Assembly: GCA_041398245.1 (NCBI GenBank)
Contig: JAWKVC010000001.1
Span: 1 to 64,000, forward strand
DNA from: UBA7672 sp041398245
GTDB taxonomy: Bacteria > Pseudomonadota > Alphaproteobacteria > Caulobacterales > Hyphomonadaceae
DNA length: 64,000 nt
Reading direction: 5' to 3'
A program made the position numbers and the translations under genes. The notes under the pieces were generated by a model. The model did not search any database. It saw nothing but the letters and a program-made list of their open reading frames with translations, and was not told the DNA's origin. Shown here piece after piece: positions 8,696 through 17,386 of the stretch. Positions within the stretch are counted from its first letter, which is position 1; the number at the start of each line of letters is the position of its first letter.

Positions 8696-9880
8696 TCAGA
8701 TGACGCCGGCCTTGCGCAACGCATCCACCGCGCCGGAATCAAGGCCAAGCACCTCTCCGAGAACCTCAACCGTATGCTGCCCTACGATATCGGGAGCGGG
8801 CCGGCGAATGCTTCCGGGCGTTTGTGACAGTTTGGGGAAAACGTTTGGCATTGGGATGCGGCCAAGCTCCGGATGCGCTTCCCAGTGGATGGCGTCACGC
8901 GCCAGGAATTGCGGATCCGCGACCATGCCGTCTGGCCGGTAGATCGGACCGGCGGGGACACCCGCCCCGGACATGATGCGGTCGACTTCGGCGACTGTAT
9001 GCTGACGGGTCCAGTCCGAAATCAGGCCGTCCAGCTCTGACTGACGCTCGCCGCGCGCGTGATGCGTCCGGAAACGTGGATCGTCTGCCCACTCGGGATG
9101 GCCGATCACTTCGGCGAAGCGGGCGAACACCTTGTCCTGGTTGGCGCCGATGACGATGTCGCCGTCGCTGCAGGGATAAGCGTTTGACGGCGCGATGCCC
9201 GGAAGGATTGAGCCCGAGCGCGTGCGCATGTGCCCGCTGGCTCCATAATCCGGCAAGAGGGATTCCGTCACCTGCAGGACGGCTTCATAGAGCGCGCTGT
9301 CGACGACCTGCCCCTTGCCGGTCTGCCTGACTTGGTGCAGTGCGGCCAGCGCGCCCATGCAACCGAACGTGGCGGCCAGCGTGTCGCCGATGGAAAGGCC
9401 CATACGCGATGGCGGCCGGTCCGGTTCTCCGACGAGATAGCGCCATCCGCCCATCGCCTCGCCCACGAGACCGAAGCCGGCGCGATTCGCATAGGGCCCG
9501 GTCTGGCCATAGCCAGAGACGCGCACGATGATGAGCCCGGGATTGATGGCGTGAAGCGCCTCCGGCGCCATGCCCCACTTCTCCAGCGTGCCGGGACGAA
9601 AGTTCTCGACGAGAATGTCGGCTTTGGCGATGAGGTCGCGCGCGACCTGCTGGCCCCGATCGAGACGCAGATTGAGCGCGACGGAGCGCTTGTTGCGGGC
9701 GATGACGCGCCACCAGGCGGGTCTGGACCCCTGACCCCATTGGCGCAAGGGATCGCCCACGCCGGGCGGCTCGATCTTGATGACATCGGCGCCCATGTCG
9801 CCCATGAGCTGGCCGCAGAACGGTCCCGCGATCAGCGAACCCATCTCGATAACCCGCAGGCCAGCGAGGGGACCGCTCAC
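8696..9880 (-). CDS. CaiB/BaiF family CoA transferase
   Basis: The 394-residue protein is a class III CoA transferase: GLRVIEMGSLIAGPFCGQLMGDMGADVIKIEPP at the N-terminus, NKRSVALNL, and VENFRPGTLEKWG with the region of the catalytic aspartate downstream. It moves CoA between acyl donors and acceptors. The GTG start overlaps the HMG-CoA lyase stop in a GTGA, with AAGG just upstream, so the two genes are translationally coupled. The pairing with HMG-CoA lyase suggests a role in leucine or another branched-acid breakdown, but the acid substrate is not visible from sequence. Confidence 0.92.
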   Translation of the reverse strand: MSGPLAGLRVIEMGSLIAGPFCGQLMGDMGADVIKIEPPGVGDPLRQWGQGSRPAWWRVIARNKRSVALNLRLDRGQQVARDLIAKADILVENFRPGTLEKWGMAPEALHAINPGLIIVRVSGYGQTGPYANRAGFGLVGEAMGGWRYLVGEPDRPPSRMGLSIGDTLAATFGCMGALAALHQVRQTGKGQVVDSALYEAVLQVTESLLPDYGASGHMRTRSGSILPGIAPSNAYPCSDGDIVIGANQDKVFARFAEVIGHPEWADDPRFRTHHARGERQSELDGLISDWTRQHTVAEVDRIMSGAGVPAGPIYRPDGMVADPQFLARDAIHWEAHPELGRIPMPNVFPKLSQTPGSIRRPAPDIVGQHTVEVLGEVLGLDSGAVDALRKAGVI

Positions 9881-10794
9881 GCCTTCGCTTCCACTTTCGG
9901 AAAGCCACCGGCGCGGCTGACGAGGCCCGGAAGCTGGCGGTTCATCTTCTTGCCGAGCCATTTCGCTGTGTCGATGAGGCTATCGAGGTTAAGCCCGGTT
10001 TCAACGCCGGACCTTTGCAGCATGTACTGGACGTCTTCCGTCGCCACATTTCCGGTCGCGTTGGGCGCGAAGGGGCAGCCGCCTATGCCGCCGATGGAAG
10101 CATCGACGGTTGCCGCGCCGGATTCGATCGCAGCCCAGACGTTCGCGACGGCGGTGTTGCGGGTATCGTGGAAGTGAACGCGGATCGGCATCCCGGGAAC
10201 GGCCGCCTTCACGGCAGCCATGACGGTCTTCACCTGATTGGGCACGCCAACCCCGATGGTGTCGGCAATCGCGATCTCGCGCGGACCGGCGTCGGCGACG
10301 CGACGCGCCAGTTCGGCCACGCGCGACGGCGCGATCTCACCATCAAACGGACAACCGAAGGCGACCGAAATCGTCGCCTGCACGGCGCGGCCATGCTCCT
10401 TCGCGAAGCGGATGATCTCGATGGCGTCGTCGGCGGTTTCATCCGCCGTGCGGCCCTGGTTCGCTTTGCCGAAGCCGTCGCTGGCGGACACGACAGCGCC
10501 AAGTTCGTGCACCTGAGTCTCCAGCGCGCGAAGCGCGCCGCGCTTGTTCAGCACCAGACCGATATAGGTCACGTCCTTCGGATCGCGCTTCGGCAGCGCC
10601 GCGCAGACTGCTTCGGCGTCCGCCATCTGCGGCACGCGACCGGGATGCACAAAGCTGGCGACTTCGATGCGCCGCACGCCGGCAACAAGCGCGCGCGTGA
10701 TCAGCTCCACCTTGTCGGCGGTCGGGAAGACGCCGGGCTCGTTCTGAAGCCCGTCGCGCGGGGAAACTTCGACCATTTCGATGCGGGTTGTCAT
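9877..10794 (-). CDS. Hydroxymethylglutaryl-CoA lyase
   Basis: This 305-residue TIM-barrel protein cleaves HMG-CoA to acetyl-CoA and acetoacetate, the last step of leucine degradation. The N-terminal EVSPRDGLQNEP motif, the metal-binding HFHDTRNTAVANV and the signature GGCPFAPNATGNVATED with its catalytic cysteine are all present. The start MTTRIEM was preferred over an extension 15 codons upstream because the family begins here; the ribosome site is weak. It precedes and overlaps the CoA transferase gene. Liu-type genes for the earlier leucine steps are not in the window. Confidence 0.93.
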   Translation of the reverse strand: MTTRIEMVEVSPRDGLQNEPGVFPTADKVELITRALVAGVRRIEVASFVHPGRVPQMADAEAVCAALPKRDPKDVTYIGLVLNKRGALRALETQVHELGAVVSASDGFGKANQGRTADETADDAIEIIRFAKEHGRAVQATISVAFGCPFDGEIAPSRVAELARRVADAGPREIAIADTIGVGVPNQVKTVMAAVKAAVPGMPIRVHFHDTRNTAVANVWAAIESGAATVDASIGGIGGCPFAPNATGNVATEDVQYMLQRSGVETGLNLDSLIDTAKWLGKKMNRQLPGLVSRAGGFPKVEAKA

Positions 10795-10835
10795 GTAAGA
10801 TAAGTCGTACCGCCTCGCCCCGCAGTCAACGCCCC

Positions 10836-11771
10836 TCAATGACGCGCGTCTGCAACACCGGCGAAGAAAGGCGCCGCCTTTTCAACGAAGACGGTATTGA
10901 GCGCCGCATTGAGATGCTCGGACTGTTCCGTTTCGACATAGGTGACAGCCAATCCTTCGGCCTTCAGCCTGGCAGCCAGTATCCTCTGTTGTGCGACTGG
11001 AAGCACCGAGTCTGCGCCGGCCCCGATCACGAGAACAGGCCCACTGAACCCGGCCAGCGCGGTGGGAATGTCGTAGACCTCCAGCCCCTCCTTTAGCTGA
11101 AGATCGAAGGTCGGCGGCGTGAACCACGGTTTGCGGGCATCCATCATTTCGTTGAAACTCGGAACCGTCGTTTCCAGAACAATCGCATCGGCCTCGCGAC
11201 TGCCGGCCGCGATGGCTGAACATACCGGCCCACCAAGCGAGTGGCCCCACAGGATCAGCGGACGGTCTTTGGCGGCCTTGTCGAGAAAGGCTGGCAGGCT
11301 CTTCTGGAAACCTGAGAACGACGCAAGATCGGGCTGGCCGCCGCTATCGCCATAGCCGGGATAATCGATCAGCAGCGCCTCACCCCACGGCAGAAGCTTC
11401 GCGGCATAAATCAGGCCGGAGTTCCGCCTGTCGCCTGTCTGGCCCATGCACGCGACGATCAACGACTCGCCGGGAGCGGCATTGGCGCCGGCAACGTGCG
11501 TGACGGCGATCCGCTGGCCGCCGATATCGACAAAGTTGTGGGTCAGCTGCGCGGGGATACGCTTGGCAAAGTTGGGAAAGATGCGGCCGAAGTCTTCGCT
11601 GAACTTGCCGGGAGCGAGGAGATTCTCTTCGCCGTTCAGCTTCATGTCTTCAGCGCGCATCGCCTTGTCTGCGATGGCGCGCGGCCTGAAGAACCACCCT
11701 TCATCGACGGTATAACTGATGCAGCCGCCCAGCGTGACGAGCGCAAAGCCCAAGGCCAGCCAAGTTTTCAT
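10836..11771 (-). CDS. Alpha/beta hydrolase, lipoprotein-like
   Basis: The 311-residue protein starts with a lipoprotein signal, MKTWLALGFALVTLGGC, and has the serine hydrolase elbow GHSLGG near residue 175. The catalytic Asp and His are probably in the GAGADSVLP and SEHLNAAL segments. The start follows GGGAGG by five bases. It resembles the Yqkd/BEM46-like hydrolases with no fixed substrate. It lies between glpK and the HMG-CoA lyase gene on the same strand, with short gaps of about 40-60 bases, so it may be co-transcribed. Confidence 0.82.
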   Translation of the reverse strand: MKTWLALGFALVTLGGCISYTVDEGWFFRPRAIADKAMRAEDMKLNGEENLLAPGKFSEDFGRIFPNFAKRIPAQLTHNFVDIGGQRIAVTHVAGANAAPGESLIVACMGQTGDRRNSGLIYAAKLLPWGEALLIDYPGYGDSGGQPDLASFSGFQKSLPAFLDKAAKDRPLILWGHSLGGPVCSAIAAGSREADAIVLETTVPSFNEMMDARKPWFTPPTFDLQLKEGLEVYDIPTALAGFSGPVLVIGAGADSVLPVAQQRILAARLKAEGLAVTYVETEQSEHLNAALNTVFVEKAAPFFAGVADARH

Positions 11772-11828
11772 GAATGCCTCCCGACCCTGCCCGCGATCTT
11801 CCGTTCAAATCGGGCCGAATTCAGGCGG

Positions 11829-13301
11829 CTAGCGCGTCCTCACGCGGGCGACCGCCGCCTTCCAGGCCTGCAGGCGGGACGTACGCTCGTCAGGCGCCAT
11901 CTTTGGTTCGAACCTGCTATCCAGCCTCCAGAGCGAGGCGGCTTCCTCAAGGCTTACAAACTCGCCGGCGCCGACCGCCGCCAGGATCGCGGCGCCAAGA
12001 ACAGTCGTTTCGACGTTCTGCGGGCGAACAACCTCGATCGCCAGCGTATCGGCCATGAACTGCAGCAGCCAGTCGTTGCGGGCCATGCCGCCATCGACAC
12101 GGAGACGCTGTGGCGCGACGCCGTCCTTCGCCATCGCCTCCAGAAGTTCGGTCGTCTGGAAAGCGGCGCTCTCAAGCGCGGCGCGGGCAATGTGCGCAAC
12201 CGTCGAGCCGCGCTGGAGCCCCAGGATTGCACCGCGGGCATCGGAATCCCAGTGCGGCGCGCCAAGCCCTGTGAAAGCCGGCACAAGATGGACGCCAGCG
12301 GTATCGGGAATTGAGGCGGCGAGTTCACCCGCGTGTGCGCCATCGCGGATGATTTTCAGCTCGTCGCGCAGCCACTGGATGGTCGAGCCCGCTGAGAGGA
12401 TAGAGCCCTCAAGGGCATAAGTCGTCTTGCCGGCGACGCGATAGGCAATAGTGGCCAGCAAGCGGGACTGCGAACGTTTGAGCTCCGCGCCCGTGTTGAG
12501 CACGAGGAACGCGCCGGTGCCGTATGTCGACTTGACGTCGCCAGCATTGAAACAGGCCTGACCGACGAGCGCGGCCTGCTGGTCGCCCGCGACGCCACGG
12601 ATCGGGAGCGATGGACCTAGGATGTCGGAAACGCCGAAGTCAGCTGCGCTGTCCTTCACTTCGGGCAGAAGCGACATCGGGACGTTGAACAGATCGCACA
12701 GGTCCTGATCCCAGCGGCCAGTGCGGATATCATAAAGGGCCGTGCGCGAGGCGTTGGTCGCATCGGTGACATGCGAGCGGCCGCCCGTGAGACGCCAGAT
12801 CAGGAAGCTGTCGATGGTTCCCGCGGCAAGTTCACCTCGTCCCGCGCGTTCGCGCGCGCCCGGTACGGCGTCAAGGATCCAGGCGATCTTGGAGGCGGAG
12901 AAATACGGATCGAGGACGAGGCCCGTTCGTTCGGACACGATGGGCTCATGCCCTTGCGCGGCAAGTTCATGCGTGCGCGGAGCCGTGCGCCGGTCCTGCC
13001 AGACGATCGCATTATGAATCGCCTCGCCCGTCTTGCGGTCCCACACGACCACCGTTTCGCGTTGATTGGTGACGCCAATCGCGGCGATCTTGCGCGAACC
13101 GAGCCGTTGCAGGGTCTGCTCGGCGGTTCGCCGCTGGGTGCGCCAGATCGCTTCCGGATCATGCTCAACCCAGCCGGACTGTGGGAATATCTGCGGGAAC
13201 TCCTCCTGCGCGGAGGCGATCACCTGTCCATCAAGACCGATGGCCATGGCCCGGCTGGAGGTTGTGCCCTGATCGAGCGCAAGGATCACGCCATCGCTCA
13301 T
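11829..13301 (-). CDS. glpK: Glycerol kinase
   Basis: At 490 residues this is a full-length FGGY kinase. It has the N-terminal ATP-site motif ALDQGTTSSRAM, the glycerol-binding segment GVTNQRETVVVWDRKTG, QDRRTA, and the C-terminal RVDGGMARNDWLLQFMAD. It phosphorylates glycerol to glycerol 3-phosphate in the cytoplasm. The ATG has AGGAGA six bases upstream and overlaps the GNAT stop (ATGA). Neither a facilitator nor a glycerol 3-phosphate dehydrogenase is adjacent; the gene instead sits at the tail of the ast-GNAT gene row, an unusual place. Confidence 0.95.
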   Translation of the reverse strand: MSDGVILALDQGTTSSRAMAIGLDGQVIASAQEEFPQIFPQSGWVEHDPEAIWRTQRRTAEQTLQRLGSRKIAAIGVTNQRETVVVWDRKTGEAIHNAIVWQDRRTAPRTHELAAQGHEPIVSERTGLVLDPYFSASKIAWILDAVPGARERAGRGELAAGTIDSFLIWRLTGGRSHVTDATNASRTALYDIRTGRWDQDLCDLFNVPMSLLPEVKDSAADFGVSDILGPSLPIRGVAGDQQAALVGQACFNAGDVKSTYGTGAFLVLNTGAELKRSQSRLLATIAYRVAGKTTYALEGSILSAGSTIQWLRDELKIIRDGAHAGELAASIPDTAGVHLVPAFTGLGAPHWDSDARGAILGLQRGSTVAHIARAALESAAFQTTELLEAMAKDGVAPQRLRVDGGMARNDWLLQFMADTLAIEVVRPQNVETTVLGAAILAAVGAGEFVSLEEAASLWRLDSRFEPKMAPDERTSRLQAWKAAVARVRTR

Positions 13302-13843
13302 TGGGGTCTCCTGCGCTGGAACTGAAGAACCGACCCGCCGCCGGACACAGCAAGCCCGATTTCCTCAAAGCCGACCTTCGCAGCCAGTGAGATCGACCGC
13401 GTATTCTCCGGATCGATCACGCAGACCTGCCGGGAAAGACCGGCGCTTTCGTCAAGCCAGCGCAACGCGGCGCTGACGGCCTCCAGGGCGAGGCCACGGC
13501 GCTGCACCGATGGCGCGAGGCCCCAGCCAATTTCGGGATCGGAACCAAGCGGCGGCGTCATCTCGCGCTCACGCAACATGGCGCCGACATCGCCGATCAC
13601 GCGCCCACTTACCCGCTCCTGGATCAACCAGAAGCCATAGCCGAGCAGCGGCCACAGACCGGCGCACAGAATCAGCCGGGTCCACGATTCCTCGCGCGTG
13701 GTTGGCAAGCCTCCCATCGGCCGCACATATTCCGGGTCGCTCCAGATTGCATGGCAGGATTCAAGGTCGTCCTTGCGCGCGCCGCGCAGCACGAGGCGGT
13801 CCGTCTCAATGACGGGGGCAAAAGGGCGCACGCTGGATGTCAT
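13298..13843 (-). CDS. GNAT family N-acetyltransferase
   Basis: This 181-residue protein is of the RimJ/RimL type: PVIETDRLVLRGARKDDLE at the N-terminus, GYGFWLIQERVSGRVIGDVG, and the acetyl-CoA segment GWGLAPSVQRRGLALEAVSAAL near residues 110-130. It transfers an acetyl group to an amine, target unknown. Its start overlaps the stop of the upstream GNAT gene (ATGA), and its stop overlaps glpK. The upstream neighbour is a paralogue of exactly the same codon number. Confidence 0.88.
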   Translation of the reverse strand: MTSSVRPFAPVIETDRLVLRGARKDDLESCHAIWSDPEYVRPMGGLPTTREESWTRLILCAGLWPLLGYGFWLIQERVSGRVIGDVGAMLREREMTPPLGSDPEIGWGLAPSVQRRGLALEAVSAALRWLDESAGLSRQVCVIDPENTRSISLAAKVGFEEIGLAVSGGGSVLQFQRRRPQ

Positions 13844-14385
13844 CGCGCGGACCTCCGCTCGAACTGGATTGTCGGGATGCCCTTGTAGACGGAACGCGCC
13901 CGTTCCGAAAAACCGAACTTCTGCGCCAGCCGGATGGACGGTGCGTTGTCCGGATCGATCAGCGCCACGACACACGGCGCATCGAAGGTCTGCTTCTCCC
14001 AGGCGAGGACCGAGGCCAGCGCCTCACTGGCATAGCCCTTGCCGTGCGCTTCCGGCAGCAGCGCCCAACCAAGCTCGCGATCATCTCCGAAGGAGGGATC
14101 GATATCGCGCTTGGCGTCCATGAGACCAATCTCACCGACCAGCCGGCCCGACGCCCTGTCCTCGATGGCCCAGAAGCCGTGCCCCAGCAGCACCCATGAG
14201 CCGGCGTAGCGCTGAAGGCGCTGCCACACTTCTTCCTGCGTGTACGGCCTGCCGCCGATGAAACGCGTGACGATGCTGGATCATTCCACAGGCAGGGCCT
14301 GCTGCAGGTCCGCGGCGACGTGCGCCCGCAGGCGCAGGCGTTCGGTCTCGATCGTTGGAGCCAGTCTAGGCGCGCTGGAAGTCAT
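13840..14385 (-). pseudogene. GNAT family N-acetyltransferase with in-frame TGA at codon 35
   Basis: Read from an ATG inside the end of astB (MTSSAPRLAPTIETERLRLR), the frame has 182 codons, the same as the next GNAT gene, and aligns with it without gaps. Codon 35 is TGA (14281-14283), between DLQQALPVE and SSIVTRFIGG. The rest of the domain is intact, including GWALLPEAHGKGYASEALASVL, the acetyl-CoA site. A TGG-to-TGA change is the simplest cause. A GTG at 14229 could restart translation but would lose the first beta-strand. It is therefore a nonsense pseudogene, a readthrough gene or a sequence error. Confidence 0.7.
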
Positions 14386-15718
14386 GCATGGGCCCCAGTC
14401 CAAGAACCTGTCCGATTTCATCAAGCGCCGCGCGGCTTTCGGCCAGCAGGGTCGGGTCCGAAAGTTCAGCGGGCGTCAGGCGGTCGCGATAGCGGCGCTG
14501 AACGATATCTTCGAGCGCGTCGATCTTCGCGTCATCCAGCAGGCCCCGCCCCCCCAATGAACCCAGTTCATCCGGGGTCAGTACGACACGCAGGCGCAGA
14601 CACGCCGGGCCGCCGCCATTGCGCATCGACTGGCGCAGATCGAAATAGTGAGCCTCGCGAATGGGTCCATTGCCCGCCAGCACGCTGTCGACGAAGTCCT
14701 TTGCACGTGGCGTTTCCTCCACTTCGTGCGGCAGGATCAGCGCCATTGCACCGGAGGGCTGCGTAACAATCTGCGAGTTGAAGAGATAGGATTTCACCGC
14801 TTCGTCGAGCGAAAGACCGTCTGACGCCGCTTCCAGCAGAACCGGATCGAAGCCGCGGGCGGCGCAGGCGCGCTTCAACCCATCCAGGAATGCTTCCTTC
14901 TGCTCGAAGGCCTCGCCATGGAACATGAGCACGGGACCATTCGAGACGGCGACAACATCGTTGTGGAAAGCGCCTGCATCGATTGCTGCACGTCCCTGCT
15001 GGGCAAGGACGGCGCCGCCGCCGGTCCACAGCTGATGCTGCGTGGCGACGATATGGCTGGCCTCAAGCGCCTGGCGCGGACGATACTTGCCGCCGCCATC
15101 CTTCGCGAACGATGACTGGCCGTAGACGAAGACCTCAACGCCCCGCTCGCCGTGCGATGGCGCGAGCCGGCAGTGGTTGGCGGCGCCCTCGTCCCCGAAG
15201 GTGTGGAAGGGCACGGGGTCGTGGACAACAAACCGCGTCGCATCGGCAAAGGTCGCCCGAAGAACGCGCGTCGTTGTCTCCACTTCGAGCGCACGATGAA
15301 AATGCGAGGACAGATTGGCCGGCGTGAAGTGAACCCGGCCATCGCCTGTGTCCGCCGAAGGAGAGACGGTTGCGGCGTTGGCGGTCCACATGGCGGAGGC
15401 CGATGACACATTCGCCAGCAGCAGCGGGTTGGCGCGCGCGGCCGCCGAGAGCATCTGCGCGTCGGTTCCCGAGAATCCCATTTTGCGGAGGCTGACGACA
15501 TGGGGCCGCTCATGCGGCGGCAGGCAGCCCTGCACCAGCCCCTGACGCAGCATCCATCGCATCTTGGCCAGGCCCTGAAGCGCCGCTTCGCGCGGATTGG
15601 AGACCTTCCCCTCATTGGCGGCGGCGGCGAGATTGCCAGGCGCCAGCCCGCCATAATTATGCGTGGGGCCGACCAGACCGTCGAAGTTGACCTCTGTTGT
15701 TTCCGGCATCCGGGGCAT
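14366..15718 (-). CDS. astB: N-succinylarginine dihydrolase
   Basis: The 450-residue protein is AstB, which hydrolyses N2-succinylarginine to succinylornithine, CO2 and ammonia, the second step of the AST arginine-degradation pathway. The N-terminus NFDGLVGPTHNYGGLAPGN is diagnostic, and the active-site cysteine is in GGGPACLRLRV near residue 373, as in this amidinotransferase-fold family. An ATG three codons later is an alternative start. Its last 20 bases overlap the start of the disrupted GNAT gene. It follows the M20 peptidase and astD genes in the ast gene row. Confidence 0.96.
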   Translation of the reverse strand: MPRMPETTEVNFDGLVGPTHNYGGLAPGNLAAAANEGKVSNPREAALQGLAKMRWMLRQGLVQGCLPPHERPHVVSLRKMGFSGTDAQMLSAAARANPLLLANVSSASAMWTANAATVSPSADTGDGRVHFTPANLSSHFHRALEVETTTRVLRATFADATRFVVHDPVPFHTFGDEGAANHCRLAPSHGERGVEVFVYGQSSFAKDGGGKYRPRQALEASHIVATQHQLWTGGGAVLAQQGRAAIDAGAFHNDVVAVSNGPVLMFHGEAFEQKEAFLDGLKRACAARGFDPVLLEAASDGLSLDEAVKSYLFNSQIVTQPSGAMALILPHEVEETPRAKDFVDSVLAGNGPIREAHYFDLRQSMRNGGGPACLRLRVVLTPDELGSLGGRGLLDDAKIDALEDIVQRRYRDRLTPAELSDPTLLAESRAALDEIGQVLGLGPMHDFQRA

Positions 15719-15828
15719 CGATCAGGTCCACGCTATACGCACGGGAGTCTGCCACGAATGCAGGGCGTGGAACCAGTGCGATCCGGCGATAAAAGCTGCG
15801 GACTTGAACGCCGACACGCCCAGATCAA

Positions 15829-17325
15829 TCAGGAGCACAGCGCCATCATGATCTGGGCGTAGCCCTTGATCATGCGACCAAGGTTGTTGACGGACAGCCG
15901 CTCGTTCGTGCCGTGGAAACCATTAAGATCGATATCGTCGTAGATCGCAGGCGCGAAACGGTAGATCGCATCCTTGCTGATGGCGGAGGCATAGCGCGCA
16001 TCAGTGGCGCCGATGACGAGGGCCGGCGCGACAGGAACTTCGCCGCCACCGGTTGCGCGCGCAACCGCTTCGAGCACACGATAGGCCTCGCTGGAGGTGG
16101 ACGACACTGGCGAAGGTTCTGAGCCGATGCCGTCTTCGTAGGGTTCAACCGTCAGCCCCTCGATATCCGAAGTAACATCCTTCACATGCTGCGTCACCGA
16201 CGCGACCGAGTCGTTGGGATGGACACGGAAGTTCACCACGGCGCTGGCGCGCTGGGGCAGCACGTTGTCCTTGATCGAGCCGGTCATCATCGTCGGCGCA
16301 GTCGTGGTGCGGACGATGGCGTTGGCGGAGGCGTCGCTGCCGACCTGCCCGGTGATGACAGAGCCGAGCAGCCACTGGTTCGCGAAGGCGAGCTTCGTGG
16401 TGAAGGGCAGATCCCCCGCGACAGCCTCAATCATCTCGTTGAACGGCGGCGCGGAAAGATCAGCCGGCATCTGGTTTTCTTCCAGCGCCACCAGCGCGCG
16501 GGCGATGCGCACGGCGCCGCTATCGCGCGGCGGACGCGAGGAGTGGCCGCCTTCCGTCGTGGCTGTGATCCTGAGCGACAGATACCCTTTCTCGGCGACG
16601 CCGATCAGGGCGGCCGGCTTGCCGGTGAGCGGATAATTGCCGAGCACGGCATAGCCTTCGTCGAGCACCATGGCCGGCGTGACATTGCGCGACTTCAGCA
16701 GAGCGAAGATTTCCTGCGCGCCGCGGCCAGAGACTTCCTCGTCATGCCCGAAGGCGAAGATGACGGTGCGCTTCGGCGTCCAGCCGGATTTGGCGAGCGC
16801 TTCACCCGCCTCGAGGATCGCGATCAGTGAACCTTTGTCGTCCATGGCGCCGCGGCCCCAGATGTAACCATCGGCGACGACCCCGCCGAAGGGGCCGTGA
16901 GTCCAGTCAGCGTCGGTGCCGGGGTTCACGGGGACGACGTCCTGGTGCGCCATCAGGATCACGGGCGGGAGGGAAGGATCGGTTCCGGCCCAGGTCATCA
17001 GCATGGCGTGCGCGAGGACTTTTTCCAGCGACGCCTTTTCGAAGACGGAAGGATAGCGCGCCTGCAATGCAGCCTGCAGATCGATCCAGGGCTGGTCCTC
17101 GCCCGGCTTGGGATCGCCGGCGGCGTGCGTGACGGTCTGGATGCGGATGGCCGCGCCGAGCATTTCAGCGGCGGCGGCGACATCGACGGCGGGAGGTTCG
17201 GGTAGCGTGACGACGGCATCGGCTTGCGTCTTCGGCCCGAACTGCGACGTGTTCCACAGGAGGACAGCGACAACGATGCCAACCAGCAGGGCGATCCCGC
17301 CCAGGATTTTCCAAGCCAGCTTCAT
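15829..17325 (-). CDS. M20 family metallopeptidase, membrane-anchored
   Basis: This 498-residue protein is like carboxypeptidase Ss1/CPS1 of the M20 family. Zinc ligands are in MAHQDVVPV, GAMDDKGSLIA, DEEVSGRGAQE and near the C-terminal FHGTNERL. A single N-terminal hydrophobic helix (residues 4-24) should anchor it, with the catalytic part in the periplasm. It sits between astD and astB. The M20 family also contains desuccinylases such as DapE, so a link to succinyl-amino acids is tempting, but the export anchor argues for a peptidase that feeds arginine-containing peptides. Confidence 0.88.
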   Translation of the reverse strand: MKLAWKILGGIALLVGIVVAVLLWNTSQFGPKTQADAVVTLPEPPAVDVAAAAEMLGAAIRIQTVTHAAGDPKPGEDQPWIDLQAALQARYPSVFEKASLEKVLAHAMLMTWAGTDPSLPPVILMAHQDVVPVNPGTDADWTHGPFGGVVADGYIWGRGAMDDKGSLIAILEAGEALAKSGWTPKRTVIFAFGHDEEVSGRGAQEIFALLKSRNVTPAMVLDEGYAVLGNYPLTGKPAALIGVAEKGYLSLRITATTEGGHSSRPPRDSGAVRIARALVALEENQMPADLSAPPFNEMIEAVAGDLPFTTKLAFANQWLLGSVITGQVGSDASANAIVRTTTAPTMMTGSIKDNVLPQRASAVVNFRVHPNDSVASVTQHVKDVTSDIEGLTVEPYEDGIGSEPSPVSSTSSEAYRVLEAVARATGGGEVPVAPALVIGATDARYASAISKDAIYRFAPAIYDDIDLNGFHGTNERLSVNNLGRMIKGYAQIMMALCS

Positions 17326-17386
17326 CTGTCCGTTCCGCCCGTCATTTCACCCGCAGGCCATTTAAGACTATGCGACGCGGCGGCGG

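Noticed and set aside
14281..14283. TGA in the GNAT gene as a selenocysteine codon
   Set aside because: The paralogue has no cysteine there and no stem-loop or selenocysteine context was seen; a nonsense change or sequence error is simpler.
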